A DNA stretch of 64,000 nt, taken from assembly GCA_030015575.1 (NCBI GenBank), contig CM057338.1:829428353-829492352 (forward strand), in the 5' to 3' direction. The DNA comes from Agapanthus africanus (Eukaryota > Streptophyta > Magnoliopsida > Asparagales > Amaryllidaceae). This document shows positions 32,526 to 43,789 of the stretch, one piece after another (positions within the stretch are counted from its first letter, which is position 1; each line of letters opens with the position of its first letter). A program made the position numbers and the translations under genes. The notes beneath the pieces are model-generated. The model was not told the DNA's origin. It was given only the letters and a program-made list of their open reading frames with translations, and did no database searches.

Positions 32526-34642
32526 TGTAAGTCCGCGGGGGCGCCCCGGCCGTCGATCCGACGCCGGAAGCGCGGAAACAAAAACTTTGCAAACTAGCAA
32601 ACCGGCACCACCGCGCACTTTTAACCCGGATCGGGCCATTAACCTAGCTACTAGCAAACAAGAAAAGAGTAGAGAAGCTATACCAAGCGATCCGTGTCCT
32701 TCGGTCTTCGTCTCCACTCTAATCTCCCGCGGAATCTCCGTCCGTTAACTCCTCATCGGAAAGGCACCACGTAGTCGGGTTCGTATACGGGCTCCCGCCT
32801 CTGGACCGAGGCAACTCGGGCGTGAAATTGGCTAGCCGACGCGTCCAAGATTTGCTGTAGGCAAGTGTAGAAACCATGTGTCTTTAGGGTCAAGAACTTG
32901 CCATGGATGATGTGGAGGTGAAGAAATCAACTATGGAAGTGAGCTTAGGAATTTGGTAGCATGAAAAATGAGATGAAACATTTTTCCCTCACTCAAATGA
33001 ACCTCTCTCTCTCTCCCCCAAGAATAATGGCCGGCCCCTCCAAAGAAAATGGTGGTCATGGAAAAAATGAATCCATAGAATAATCATATACAAGAGAAGA
33101 AAAGGTATATTCATCAAATGAAAATGGTCACACCCATTTCTTTTCTCATCAAATCAAACAACCATCACATGAAAAGCAATGAAATGGACAAGAAAAGCAT
33201 CTCATGATGAAGAGGCCACAAATATGCAAGAAACTCCTCCACAAAATGTTATTTGCAAACCGCAAATAACACCCTCCTACGGAAAGTCCGGCCGTGAAGG
33301 AATAAAAGAAAACCGGCCGGAACGGAATGCAAACTGGCAACTTCAGAAAACTGATCCCGTAATAAATTACAGGAAAACCCCGCTACTGCAAATACATGCC
33401 CGCATTTGTATTCCCACTGAACACAAATGCAAAGAGACAAAACTACACTATCTAATACTAGGATCCGGCTTAAGCCAAAGCCGGCTAGTAAAATCCGTCC
33501 GATCACGATCCGTGCAATACCGCACGTATCTGATCGAACCCTGCCATATCTCCATACGGCCTCTACAGCGTTTCGCCCGAAACTTGAGTAACTGTGTGTG
33601 GTGGACTCTAAAGACTCGCCAATACTATGGCTGTGGATTTAACCACTAGCACGTCAGAAGTATAAGCCAATACGTGACGGGCTACCAGGTATTGACCAAA
33701 AGGGACGTCGATGAGCGAACTCATCCTGACACCCTACTGAGCCTGTCAGTGACAATATCCGTACAGTCTGGTCCGTTCGTCTATGAGTATCACATGGCGG
33801 GCCTAGGGGGTTGGTAAAAGTCAGACCCCCAATAGCGGTACAAGTCGTGTCGGAGTGTAGCCCAGAACACCCTGAGATACTATTGGAATACCTACCAGCA
33901 AATCTCTTGCCTTGGCCAAGGACTTTTCATGTTCTGGCTCTCGTAGACACAGCGCGACCTCACCCCCAATACCGGGAGAGACGAACCCCTGCAGATCCGC
34001 TCACTGCCTCCATGTGGCTCGGGACTGTACCCAACTAAAACCTGTTTGACGTCTACTTTGAGCGTGGTAGGGTAGTAATCAAAGCACAGTGGGAACTCAC
34101 ACGAGAAAAATGACGATCTCAGGTCGATGAACTAACCTGTACACATGTCACCAGGGAACTGCTATCTGACGTCTGGTATAATCCCAACTAGCAGGTTTCC
34201 GGCGAGTCATGTCCGGTGTACTCATAACCCAATGAGCACCTGTATACATCTTAGGTGAACCAACTGACACCAGTGGCTTGTGAGACCGGCCACCGCCCCT
34301 CGTCGGGGTCTCGACTGTATACACTAGTCTACTCTGGAGAATCGATGCCCTGTCTCGAAACTCCCACGACTAGGGACCATTTAAGGATGTGCTTATAGAC
34401 TCCAGCTCTCACGTATATGATCGCCCTCATACTGCTGGAAGTCAAGCAAGAATCCTAGGGGCTCTATCAAAGTGCAATAGTGACTCGTAAGGTCACCTAA
34501 AACAGTACACGATGATAAAGATAAACCAGATAGCATACTATCATCTTGAGTAAGACTGTCCTACCGGGATAGGTCCTCCCTCAATCATTGCAATCACGTG
34601 CCTGTGATCCAATAATTGACTCTGAGGGCACTATCTCCAACA
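32526..34642 (-). mobile_element. Element A LTR, right copy (5' LTR in sense)
   Basis: Nearly identical to 24688-26803, with about 36 differences by eye, mostly transitions. It ends CCAACA at 34642 and is followed by the CCTTT duplication and the resumed E2 integrase. Confidence 0.92.
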
Positions 34643-34647
34643 CCTTT

Positions 34648-34971
34648 GAGATCTTGGAGCGTGTTGGTGAGGTAGCGTACCGTTTGGCGTTACCGCAGTC
34701 CTTGGCGAATGTGCACGATGTGTTTCACGTATCTCAACTCCATAGGTATGTTCGAGATGAAACACATGTATTGGATCATTCGGAGCTAACGGTACGGGAA
34801 GACTTGACTTTTGAGGAGCGACCGATTGAAATTGTGGATCGAACGGAAAAGGTTCTTAAGAACAGGGTTATCCCTCTTGTGCTTGTTTCTTGGGGTAATC
34901 GCTCGCATGGAGAGTCCACCTCGGAACGAGAAAATGAAATCCGGCAGAAGTTTCCTCACCTTTTCTTGTAG
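34648..34971 (+). pseudogene. pol: E2 pol 3' end: integrase C-terminus and chromodomain-like tail
   Basis: After element A the frame resumes at EILERVGEVAYRL, the conserved integrase C-terminal motif that follows GPF at 24679-24687. The tail LVLVSWGNRSHGEST...FPHLF has the layout of a Tekay chromodomain with the usual TWE tryptophan changed to serine. The stop TAG at 34969-34971 is at the family's normal end. Confidence 0.88.
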
Positions 34972-35483
34972 TTATCTATCTTTGTGTTCTTGGAATTTCG
35001 AGGACGAAATTCTTTTTGTAGTTGGGTATAATGTAACACCCGAGCCCAAGGCTACTAATTTTAGATACTGTTTGAGCGGAATGCGGTACTCTTTTCACCT
35101 ATCTTGCTTGATTGTTATTTACTGTAAATTTTACCCGGCAAATCCACTTCTGTATATAACAATTTTTGGCATCTAAAATAAAATTAAAAATATTCATCTT
35201 GGCCTGCTTGACACCCCTGACCCCGTTATAGCGTCCGTGCATCGTGTTCTCGTCCCGTTCAGTAAAACGGGCGAGTTTGGATGGCTACGTGCACGTACGT
35301 GTGTCTGTTTTGGGGGTATACTTTTTGATCATAAAACACTTCATTTTAAAATTTGGATCCCGCTTAAAATCCTATTATTTCAATTTCAAATTTTTGGACC
35401 CGACCCGGGCGCGTTTTGAAAATGTTTTATTTGGCGCCAATCCCAAATTTTAATATTTTATAACCTTCGAATATTTTCCTTAA

Positions 35484-35485
<2 letters not shown>

Positions 35486-35536
<51 letters not shown>
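35486..35536 (+). repeat. (TA)n microsatellite in E2 3' LTR
   Basis: About 25 TA units, against 11 nt of tatata in the 5' LTR (18423-18433). This explains nearly all of the 43-bp length difference between the LTRs. Confidence 0.93.
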
Positions 35537-35543
<7 letters not shown>

Positions 35544-35635
35544 CCCCTAAATCTATAAATCCTTTTAAAAATTTTCCTAACAGCTAAATCTTTCTTCATC
35601 AACCAATCATCACCACTCTTTTCCGTGGGCCCCAC

Positions 35636-35722
35636 CTCCTCTCTCCTTTTCTCTCTCTCTCCCTCACCGTTTCTCTCTATCTCTCTCCTCTCTCTCTCTA
35701 TCCCCAGTATCTCTCTCTCTCT
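35636..35722 (+). repeat. CT microsatellite in E2 3' LTR
   Basis: tctctc runs matching 18533-18620, with unit-number differences. Confidence 0.88.
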
Positions 35723-37952
35723 TCTATATATGTTTCAAATCTCTTTTTCCCCCTCATTTCTTTTCCAGCGATAACCCTAACCCATCGCTGAGCTCGGCCG
35801 CCTCGTCCCCCGTCGCCGCCGCAACCCCATCGCCGGCACCAGCACCGCCGGGCTAGTCCTCTCCGCGCCCTCATCACTGCCAGGCCACCTCCTTCCTCCA
35901 GTCCCCGCGTTCCCGGCCACCTGCACACCCCGACGCGGCCACCTGCACCCCCCTTACACTCGTCTGCGCCAGATCTGTCGCCGCCGACGACCTCGCCTCC
36001 GTGTCCCCGGCCTCGCAAGCCTCCCTAGGTGAGCTAGCTTCCCTCCTCTTTTCATTTCTTGCTTTCTCTGTAAACATTTTCGTGAACTGGAAACTTTTGT
36101 CGCTGTCGAGTAGGCCATCGCCGGAGTTTCTACGATGACCGTCGATCCTCACGACCCTCTGTAGACCACCGTAAGCCTTTGTCTCGATCTCATTCTTCCT
36201 TCCTTCTCTGTTTTCTCTTCTATTCTTGTTTACATGTATTAATGGTTCACTGTTCACATTTTGGCCAAAATCCGACGATGCCGACGACGTGTTCCGACGT
36301 TCCAGCGAGGTACCCCGACCCGTGTGGTTCCATTGTTCGTTGTTTGGGTTCATTCCGTGGACCGTGCGCCCGTCGCGCGTTTCCCCGCCGACGTTTATCG
36401 TTCCGTTTTTCCGATCCGCGACCCGTCGAGGCAAGTACCCCTTGCTACATGCTATACTATATTTACATATACATTATGACACCCTAAACCTGTAAATTTA
36501 ACTTGGTACGATCATTTCTCATTTTCACGTAAAATATTGTTATATATCATTTATCTTTAAACTTGGAACTTACAGTTTGCAATTGAACCTAATAACCACA
36601 TTTACCAGCTTAATCACATCTTTTAATATTAACATAGCATATGGCATCTATCCCTGTAGTTTTGTTTCGTTCGGACACTCGTATGCATTTTAACCTGTAA
36701 TAGCTGCACTGAACTGTTATATAAATCATTGCACCTCTAAAGGATCTTAAACTTGTTAACATGACTAAACTGCTATAATTGTCTTACTGCACTTTTGTAA
36801 TCATCTCTGTGACACAATTGATAACTGTATTGCAAATCGAATGAATCTGCCTATTGCTTAATTCCTTACTCATATCATGTTGTTGATAACCATGTTTGAT
36901 TATATAACTAATTGTGAGCACACCTATGACATTGTTTACATCTTAACTTGACATGCTACACACATATTGATTGACCCGACCTAGTACCGTACACTGCTTA
37001 ACTTGACCTAATGTACCATGACCTGACCCGTTACCTGATCTTGTGTCTAATGCCAACAAACCTGACATGTAGTCCTCATGGACCGTTCCTGTTGTCTATC
37101 CAGACAAACCTGCTTTTACCTGATTCTGTGTTGGCATTAGTTCTTGATTACTGAATACCTGACTTGACATACATAACTTGGGGGTATGGGGAAATCAAAG
37201 GTGAAACCTGACTTGTAACTCAACAGTTCGATACCTGTTCTGATCAGTCTTACGGGCTAGGCCAACCCCGGAGTGATGATGCTGACATCACTCGCCTATA
37301 CCTGCTACCCTTTACTGGCTAGCGGCACGTCTCGGTTTTAGCCCGAGAGTCTTAGACCGTGGTCCCGGGCATGCACAGGATACTATTGAGTTACATCGAT
37401 GATTCATCAATTGGTTTCAAAGACTTTAGAACAGACAACCTGATAGAACAGTTCAGTTTACCCACTGCACATTACCCTGCACTGCTCTGACTTATATTGT
37501 TGTTACTCTTGTTTTATTCATGTTTATATTGCATTGCCCGCTACACTGTTCATATTACATTACTTGATGACTTGACACGCTGACGTCTGGGTTTTGCATG
37601 GCCCAGATTCCGTACCGCTGTTGCAGTCCGAGCAGGAGTACTTCAGCCAGCAGGCTGAGCTGTGAGTCCTGTATTAGTTAGTTTTTTTTTCTTTCCTGCA
37701 TTTTATTCCTGATGTGAGCCGCATTATGGGACATACATTCCAGTTATTTGTATTGGATCTTTCGCTTCCGTATTTTATTATTCTTGACTCATGATTTATC
37801 TTGGTTTATGGACATGTTTAGATAGTTTTATTTTGTTCTTGATATCTCTACAGCCGTAATGTGACTGTGGATGGATACTTCCTACCCACAGGTAGCATGG
37901 TTGGCTATGTCACGTGCCCATTTTAGCGTACTCTGGGAAGCGGGGCATGACA

Positions 37953-37957
37953 GTCTC
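37953..37957 (+). repeat. E2 target-site duplication, right (GTCTC)
   Basis: Second copy of the five bases before E2; the sequence after it continues the E3 LTR. Confidence 0.92.
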
Positions 37958-39776
37958 GAAGAATATACAATTCTCTGGTTTCTAAGTCTACCTAATATAC
38001 ATAGTCTGGTTAATGGATCTTTTAACTAAATACAAATGAATAATAAATGTATACAATAGTGGTTACGATCCGAGAAGTAACCCACCTACTAATGCAAATC
38101 ACCCAGAAGAAAAGATATGCCAGTAAGCCGCTACTGATCCGAGCGGTCGATCTTGCAAGAAAACTATGGCACAATAGGGGTAAGTTGCCAACTCGTGAGT
38201 AGAAAATATCAGCAAGTAGAAATCAAATGTCTAACGATCTCCTAGGTCATACTGTAATATAATAATATCATATCGTGTGGTATCTAGGGTAATCGTGTAT
38301 ACATAAGTGTAATAATAATATCATGCCTGTGTCAATATATGGTACCAAGTTATCTGTGTCATATGTATGTATATATGTGTATCGTACAATGTGTATCTAT
38401 CAACGACACATTAAGTCATCATAAAACCTGACTGCCCAGCATCGACACTCGAAATCATCATAAAACCTGGGTCCAGCATCGACACGTAAATCCTCATATC
38501 TTAGGAGTCGTCTCATCGGATCGGCCATCATACCCATTTGTCTCATATCACTTCGGTCGGTATCCTTCGGATATCTGCCAAGTCCAGTACTGTCACCGTA
38601 GGTAGTGTTCTCTTACCGGGCTCAACGCCTTTTTATACGATCTTGCCCCCGGGGTACTGTACCGGGTCCACCATATACTCGCAGACGGTGACTCCTCACT
38701 CCTCGAATCGGGTAATCATCATAACTCAACATGAGACTTATGGTGGACGTCGAAATATCATATCAACAGAAACCGTGTTTTTAAAACAATCATAAGACTT
38801 AAAAATGTATCTACGGTTTCTCAAATCCAGAAATTTCATGAAAACAAAATATCTTAAGCATGTAACAATGATGGAATAGTAAGTACAGGCACAGAACAAT
38901 ATTGCAAAGTATAGCAAATGTTTTCATTTGAACATGTCGTGTGACTAGGTAAAGAAGTACAATATCTTAACTATTATATGCGGTAATGAGTACTAAACAA
39001 TAACTATAATTCTACGGGTTATAAGGCAATACAGTGACATAGTGATTTCTAATGTGTATGTAGCATGGAAATTACCGATGATGTGTGTGTGAGTCAGCGA
39101 GTATGTGTACGTGCAACATGTGCATCATCGGTAATGGTGCGTGTGTCCTAACAGACGAAGTCGTGATAAGGTAAGTACACGAAGCATAGGATATATATGT
39201 CTTAAAGGAAAATAGTATGACCGTTTGAAGAAATAAGAAATCATAGCGTAAACAGTAAAAATACGTAACCACGTTTAAGCTATACAGTTAAAGTTAAAAT
39301 AGTACGAATCAATGTTTTTGAAAATAAGGGCTACGATATTTTAGAAAAATATACCATTTGAAAATTCATAGCATTCCTTGAAGTTATCATTTAAAAATGC
39401 ATATCGATTCGTTAGTTTTGAAAATAAGTATGGCTCTAAATATATCCTAATATCTACTTAAGTGATTTAAAAACAATATTTCTCGAGTCGATATATACAT
39501 AAGTCGGCGATCCATCATCTAATCAAATAGTATGGATTTATCATCAAGTACATCATATCACGTACGGCATAATCCATCGTACGATATCATCAAATAAAAT
39601 TGTATGGATCTATCGTCACGTACATCATATCATCTCATCTCATCATATATCATATCGTGCCATGCCATGTCATATCATATATATATCGCCTCGTATTCTC
39701 ATATCAAGTCATATTGACTCGTGTTATCATATCCGATCATATCCTCATCTCATAATATCATATCATAATTATCCTC
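37958..39776 (-). mobile_element. E3 Tekay-like 5' LTR, part 2 (truncated)
   Basis: Continuation of 17498-17961. On the - strand it matches the relic LTR: the bases near 38640-38740 are the complement of the gaggagtggtaggcaccg / gtacatggtggacccggt region, and 38400-38510 contains complements of the repeated cgatgttggacactcag words. It becomes catatcat-rich by 39600 and stops at about 39776 without a recognisable LTR start, so the upstream part is missing. Confidence 0.75.
39071..39135 (-). repeat. Perfect inverted repeat in E3 LTR
   Basis: ATTACCGATGATG (39071-39083) and CATCATCGGTAAT (39123-39135), a perfect 13-bp stem over a 39-nt loop. It occupies the same LTR position as the hairpins at 9204-9260 and 14041-14111. 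Confidence 0.75.
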
Positions 39777-39787
39777 ATGTTTATATA

Positions 39788-39821
39788 TATCTTGTTATAC
39801 CTAAACATATCCTACGCGACT
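39788..39821 (+). repeat. Copy of the 3' end of E4 insertion 1
   Basis: These 34 bases match 40213-40246 with about four differences (shared words gttatacc, aaacatatcc and acgcgact), at an offset of 425 bp. They sit at the junction of the E3 LTR and E4, just before the zinc-knuckle sequence. Confidence 0.65.
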
Positions 39822-39826
39822 CGTTC

Positions 39827-40161
39827 GTTCGCCAATAATAGGCCCGACTTTTGCATTTATTGCAAAAGAACAGGGCACCTTGTGAAGAACTGTCGCAAGG
39901 AGAACAACTTGTGCCTGATCTGTGGGTCTTCTACTCACTCCATTGGAGCATGCCTCCAGAACTGAGGACCCAACATTCCTCTAGCTAGACCGATGATCCA
40001 AGCTTCTCCTACCCGATTAGCTCTACCAGCTCCAACTCCCCATACCCAGACCGCTCAACCCCAACGCCGAGTGTTTAACCAGGCATAGAGGAAAGTGTTG
40101 TGATGCCAAACATTCATTATGTCGGTTGAAGAGGCCGAAACTACGGGTCAGGTTATCACCG
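39827..40161 (+). pseudogene. gag: E4 gag remnant with two zinc knuckles
   Basis: CIYCKRTGHLVKNC (39852-39893) and CLICGSSTHSIGAC (39912-39953) are tandem CX2CX4HX4C knuckles, the same pair as in E2. No capsid domain, start codon or leader is seen upstream: the sequence joins the E3 LTR directly, so the 5' end of E4 is lost. A stop lies at 39963. The frame later reads MSVEEAETTGQVIT (ending at 40161), aligning with the [13 protein letters not shown] region of E2 just before protease. Confidence 0.75.
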
Positions 40162-40248
40162 GTAAATCTATTCCCTATTCTCTTTCAAGTCCTTTCAATT
40201 CATAGCCATCTTATATTGTTATACCAAAACATATCCCACGCGACTTAG
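40162..40248 (+). other. Intron-like insertion 1 in E4 (protease region)
   Basis: 87 bp beginning GTAAATCT and ending GACTTAG. It interrupts a Gly codon (G / GT). Without it, E4 aligns to E2 with no gap for more than 30 residues around the protease active site. It is pyrimidine-rich in its first half and has an in-frame TAG at 40203-40205. The length is a multiple of three. Whether it is spliced is unknown; it could also be a chance insertion. Confidence 0.55.
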
Positions 40249-43200
40249 GTACAATCTTAGTAGCCTCCCTACCTACACCCACGGTTTTCGACACTGGGGT
40301 ATCACATTGCTTTATGTCGCAACGGTTCGTCCGAACTCATCCGATCCCAATTAAACCACTTGTATCCAGCTAGAATGTCAGTTTAGGGAACGGCGTTCTA
40401 AAAGCAACTTTGGGATACGATCTGTGTCCAGTGGTCATCTGCAGTCAAGAATTCTATGTGGACTTCGTGGTGCTGGACATTCCAAATTTCGACGTAGTCT
40501 TGGGAATGGACTGGCTGGGAACTTTCTTCGCTGCCATCGACTGTCGCCAAAGGAGGATAGTGTTCGAAATACCAGATCATCCAGTGTTCTACTTCAAAAG
40601 AGGAGACCGGACCTTGGAGCCTAGCATCTACAGAGAAAAATCAAAGAAGGCAGAGGTTGCAGTGTATCAAGCAGAAGGCTCGAAGCCAAAAGTAGTTCGA
40701 GAGTTTGAGAATGTATTCCCGGAAGATATATCAGATCTGCTTCCCAATCGAGCTCTTGAATTCAGTATCGATTTACAACCCCAGTGCACAACCAGTAATA
40801 AAAGCTCCGTACCAATTAAGTCTGGAGGGATTAAAGAAGATCCGCATTCAGTTTGATGAACTCCTAAGAAAGGATGGATCCGACCCAGTACTTCAAGTTG
40901 GGAATCTCCGGTGCTACTGGTGAAGAAGAAGGAAGGTACATACAGGATGTGCATGGATTATCGAGCACTGAACGAAGTGACAATTAAGAACAGGTATCCA
41001 CTACCACGCAACGATGACCTTTTCGATCAGTTAAGTGGATCTTGTGTCTTTTCAAAGCTAGATCTTAGTTCGGGTTACGATCAGGTAAAGGTCAAAGAGT
41101 CCGACATTCCGAAGACGGCGTTTAGGACTCGTTATGGCTATTATAAATATCTCGTAATGCCATTTGGAGTGACCAATGCACCTGCCATCTTTATGAACCC
41201 GATGAACCAAGTTTTCTGAGAGTACTTAGATAGGTTTGTTTTTATCTTCATCGACGCCTTCCGGGTGTATTCAAAAAATCAGAAAGAATACGCCGAGCAC
41301 TTACGGACTGTCCTGGAGACATTACGACAACATCAACTCTACACTAAGTATAGAAAGTGTGAATTTTGGCTAAATCAGGTCGGATTTCTCGGACATATTG
41401 TTTCAGGCGAAGGAATCTCTGTGGATTCAGCTAAGGTGTTAGCTGTCAGCGAGTGGCCGACACCAAAGACGGTGAAAGATATAAGAAGTTTCTTGGGCTT
41501 AGCAGGATACTATTGACGATTCATATAGGGATTCTCAAAGATTGCAGCACCCCTTACCAAGATCACATATAACGATGAAGCATTCGTGTGATCAGAAGCA
41601 TATGAAAAGGCTTTTGTAGAACTCAAGTTGAGATTAACCTCTGCACATATTCTTGTAATACCGGATCAATCTGGTGGAATTTTTGTGCATTGTGATGCGT
41701 CCGGTAAAAAATTAGGATGTTTTCTACACCAGCATGGAAAGGTTGTGGCTTTTGTATCAAGAAAACTAAAGGTTCATGAGTGCAACTATCCAACACATGA
41801 TCTGGAATTGGAAGCCGTCATTTTCGCATTCAAGATTTGGCGCCACTATCTTTTTGGAGAAAGAGTGGATATATACACTGACCATAAAATTCTTAAGTAT
41901 GTATTTACTCAGAAGGAACTCAACATGCGGTAGAGAAGATAGCTATAACTCATGGCGGACTTCGACATCAACCTACAATATCATCCTGGAAAAGTGAACG
42001 TAGTTCCTGATGCACTTAGTCGCCAGCCATTAGCAATGAACCTCACCGCCTAGTAGAAGCTACATCAAGAACTGCCTGGATTGGGGATTGTAGTAGTTGT
42101 GTCAAGTAACGCTTCATCTTTGATGAACTTACAAGTCCAGTCCACTCTTGTAAATTAGATCAAGGCAGCTCAAGAAAATGATGCCAAGCTACAAAGGATC
42201 CGAAAACAAGTAGAAAGTGGACTACGAACCAACTTCATCATCCATAAAGATGGATCCTTGCGGTATGGGAGCCGTTTATGCATACCGGTCGGACCTGTTG
42301 GAGAAGAGTTGATGAAAAAAGATCATAGCTCTCCGTATTCGGTACACCCCGGAGGTACAAAGATGTACAAGGATCTACTACAACATTACTGGTGGCATGG
42401 AATGAAGCTAGAAGTAGCAAGGAGCTTAGCAAAGTGTCTAGTATGTTAGCAAGTGCAGGCTAAACATCACAGAACTGCTGGTCTACTTCGGCCGTTACCA
42501 ATCCCAGAATGGAAATGGCAGCACATTACCATGGACTTCTTGACTGCTCTCCTTCGCGGCTTTGGGTTATTGTGGATCGACTCACCAAATCGACTCACTT
42601 TATTCCATTTCGATTTGGCCAGTCAACTGAGATGTTAGTAAGGAAGTACATAGAGGTGAGTATAAATCTAAAGTAAGATTTGATACTTTCAAGATGTACC
42701 ATACTTGATACCCATAAACTCATGCAGGAGATCTTAAGATTACATGGGGTACCTGTTTGCATCGTCTCTGATCATGGTACAAGATTCCGATCATAGTTTT
42801 AGCAGAGTCTGTAAGCTAGCCTGGGAACGAGTTTGAATTTCAGCACGGCGTATCATCCACAAACAAATGGACAATCTGAGCGAAAAATTCAGATATTAGA
42901 AGATATGATGAGAGCATGTATGTTAGACTTCGGAGGTTCGTGGAAAGATCACCTATACCTAGTGGAGTTTTCATATAACAACAGCTACCAGGAAAGCATT
43001 GGAATGGCACCTTTTGCAGCACTCTGCGGACGGAAGTGTCGTTCCCGTTGAGTTGGGACGACATTGGGGATCGTGAACTCCTTGGACCAGAGATGATCAT
43101 AGCGACTGTAGATGTAATTCGCACGATCAGGAAAAGGATGTGTATAGCCCAAGACCGACAGATTGGGCAGACACAAAGCGTCGAAACCTGAAGTTCCAAG

Positions 43201-43622
43201 CAGGAGAGCATGTATTCTTGAAGATCTCTCTAAACAGAGGAGTGATACATTTTGGCAAGAGGGGTAAATTAAGTCCAAGTTATATAGGACCGTTTGAAAT
43301 ACTCGAACGAGTTAGAGAAGTGGCGTACCGTTTAGCACTACTACCCTCATTAGAAGAAGTGCACAACGTTTTTCACATATCCCAACTACGACGATATATG
43401 GGTGACCCCACCCATATACTTGATCATTCAGAACTCACTGTACAGACCCATCTGACCTGTGAGCAACAACCAGTTGAGATCCTGGACCAAAAAGTGAAGA
43501 TATTGTGGAACAAGGAGGTAAAGTTGATCCGAGTGATGTGGAGAATGGATTCGCCTGGAGAATCAACTTAGGAAAGAGAAGAAAATATGCGTATATGATA
43601 CCCTTACCTCTTTGAAAATTAG
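40249..43622 (+). pseudogene. pol: E4 pol: PR-RT-RNase H-integrase, broken
   Basis: Protease begins with [11 protein letters not shown] (about 40286-40318), canonical DTG. DVVLGMDWLGT follows near 40495. RT (about 40870-41275) has MDYRALNEV but FIDA at 41247-41258, so the second catalytic Asp is lost. RNase H (about 41670-41930) has TDHKILKYVF. Integrase has an HHCC finger at about 42320-42450, MDFLTALL near 42532, VSDHGTRF near 42767 and GQSERKIQ near 42872. It contains insertion 2 at 42656. The C-terminus has GPFEILERVREVAYRLA near 43289 and a decayed chromodomain-like tail. Stops include 41217, 41514, 41526, 41589, 41931, 41940, 42034 and several near 42800; frameshifts occur near 40780, 40900, 42560 and 43050. 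Closest relative here is E2. Confidence 0.85.
42656..42727 (+). other. Intron-like insertion 2 in E4 (integrase core)
   Basis: 72 bp beginning GTGAGTATAAAT and ending CTCATGCAG, AT-rich. It splits YIE / EILRLHGVP; without it E4 matches E2 (YMQEIVRLHGVP) residue for residue. It has an in-frame TAA at 42674-42676. E1 and E2 lack any insertion at this place. The size is near the lower limit for plant introns. Confidence 0.6.
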
Positions 43623-43789
43623 TCTCTATGTAAATGTAAATTTTACGGACAAAATTTTTATATGGAGGTTAGAATGTAACGACTCTGAAATACCTGTACA
43701 AAATTACTTGTTTATTATATAGAAAGGGTATTTCAGCTTGTTGTAAAGTTATAAGTTAGAATTGTTTAATAAAAGCAAGAAGCAACTTG

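Larger units (their letters stand above)
24688..34642 (-). mobile_element. Element A: Angela-type Ty1/copia, non-autonomous, - strand
   Basis: LTRs of 2,116 and 2,117 bp, a primer site at 32507-32524 and a polypurine tract at 26804-26818, both on the - strand, and CCTTT duplications. In sense orientation the LTR starts TGTTGGAGATAGAGCCC, close to the Angela/BARE terminus, after GTGCAAGTGGGAGAT. The LTRs differ at about 36 sites by eye (about 1.7 %), yet pol is unreadable and no gag is found. The 5.7-kb body holds a pol relic, a tandem duplication and a structured leader. Confidence 0.88.
17967..37952 (+). mobile_element. E2 Tekay-like Ty3/gypsy element, containing nested element A
   Basis: LTRs at 17967-20844 (2,878 bp) and 35032-37952 (2,921 bp), a primer site at 20852 and a gag-pol frame between them define a complete insertion with 5-bp duplication GTCTC. 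Without element A it would be about 10.0 kb. It inserted into the E3 LTR. The LTRs differ by roughly 2 % by eye plus a (TA)n expansion. Its gag lacks a capsid domain. Confidence 0.9.
35032..37952 (+). mobile_element. E2 3' LTR
   Basis: TGTAACACC...GGCATGACA, 2,921 bp, matching 17967-20844 throughout. It is followed by the target duplication GTCTC. No clear polypurine tract precedes it: the last bases before 35032 are tagttgggtataa. Repeated frames such as 36179-36495 mirror those in the 5' LTR and are not genes. Confidence 0.92.

Noticed and set aside
39600-39776. Regular catatcat repeats that could suggest a satellite or array
   Set aside because: No fixed period and no conserved spacers; the relic LTR has similar atatgat-rich sequence at the matching place. 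Nothing resembles a CRISPR array.
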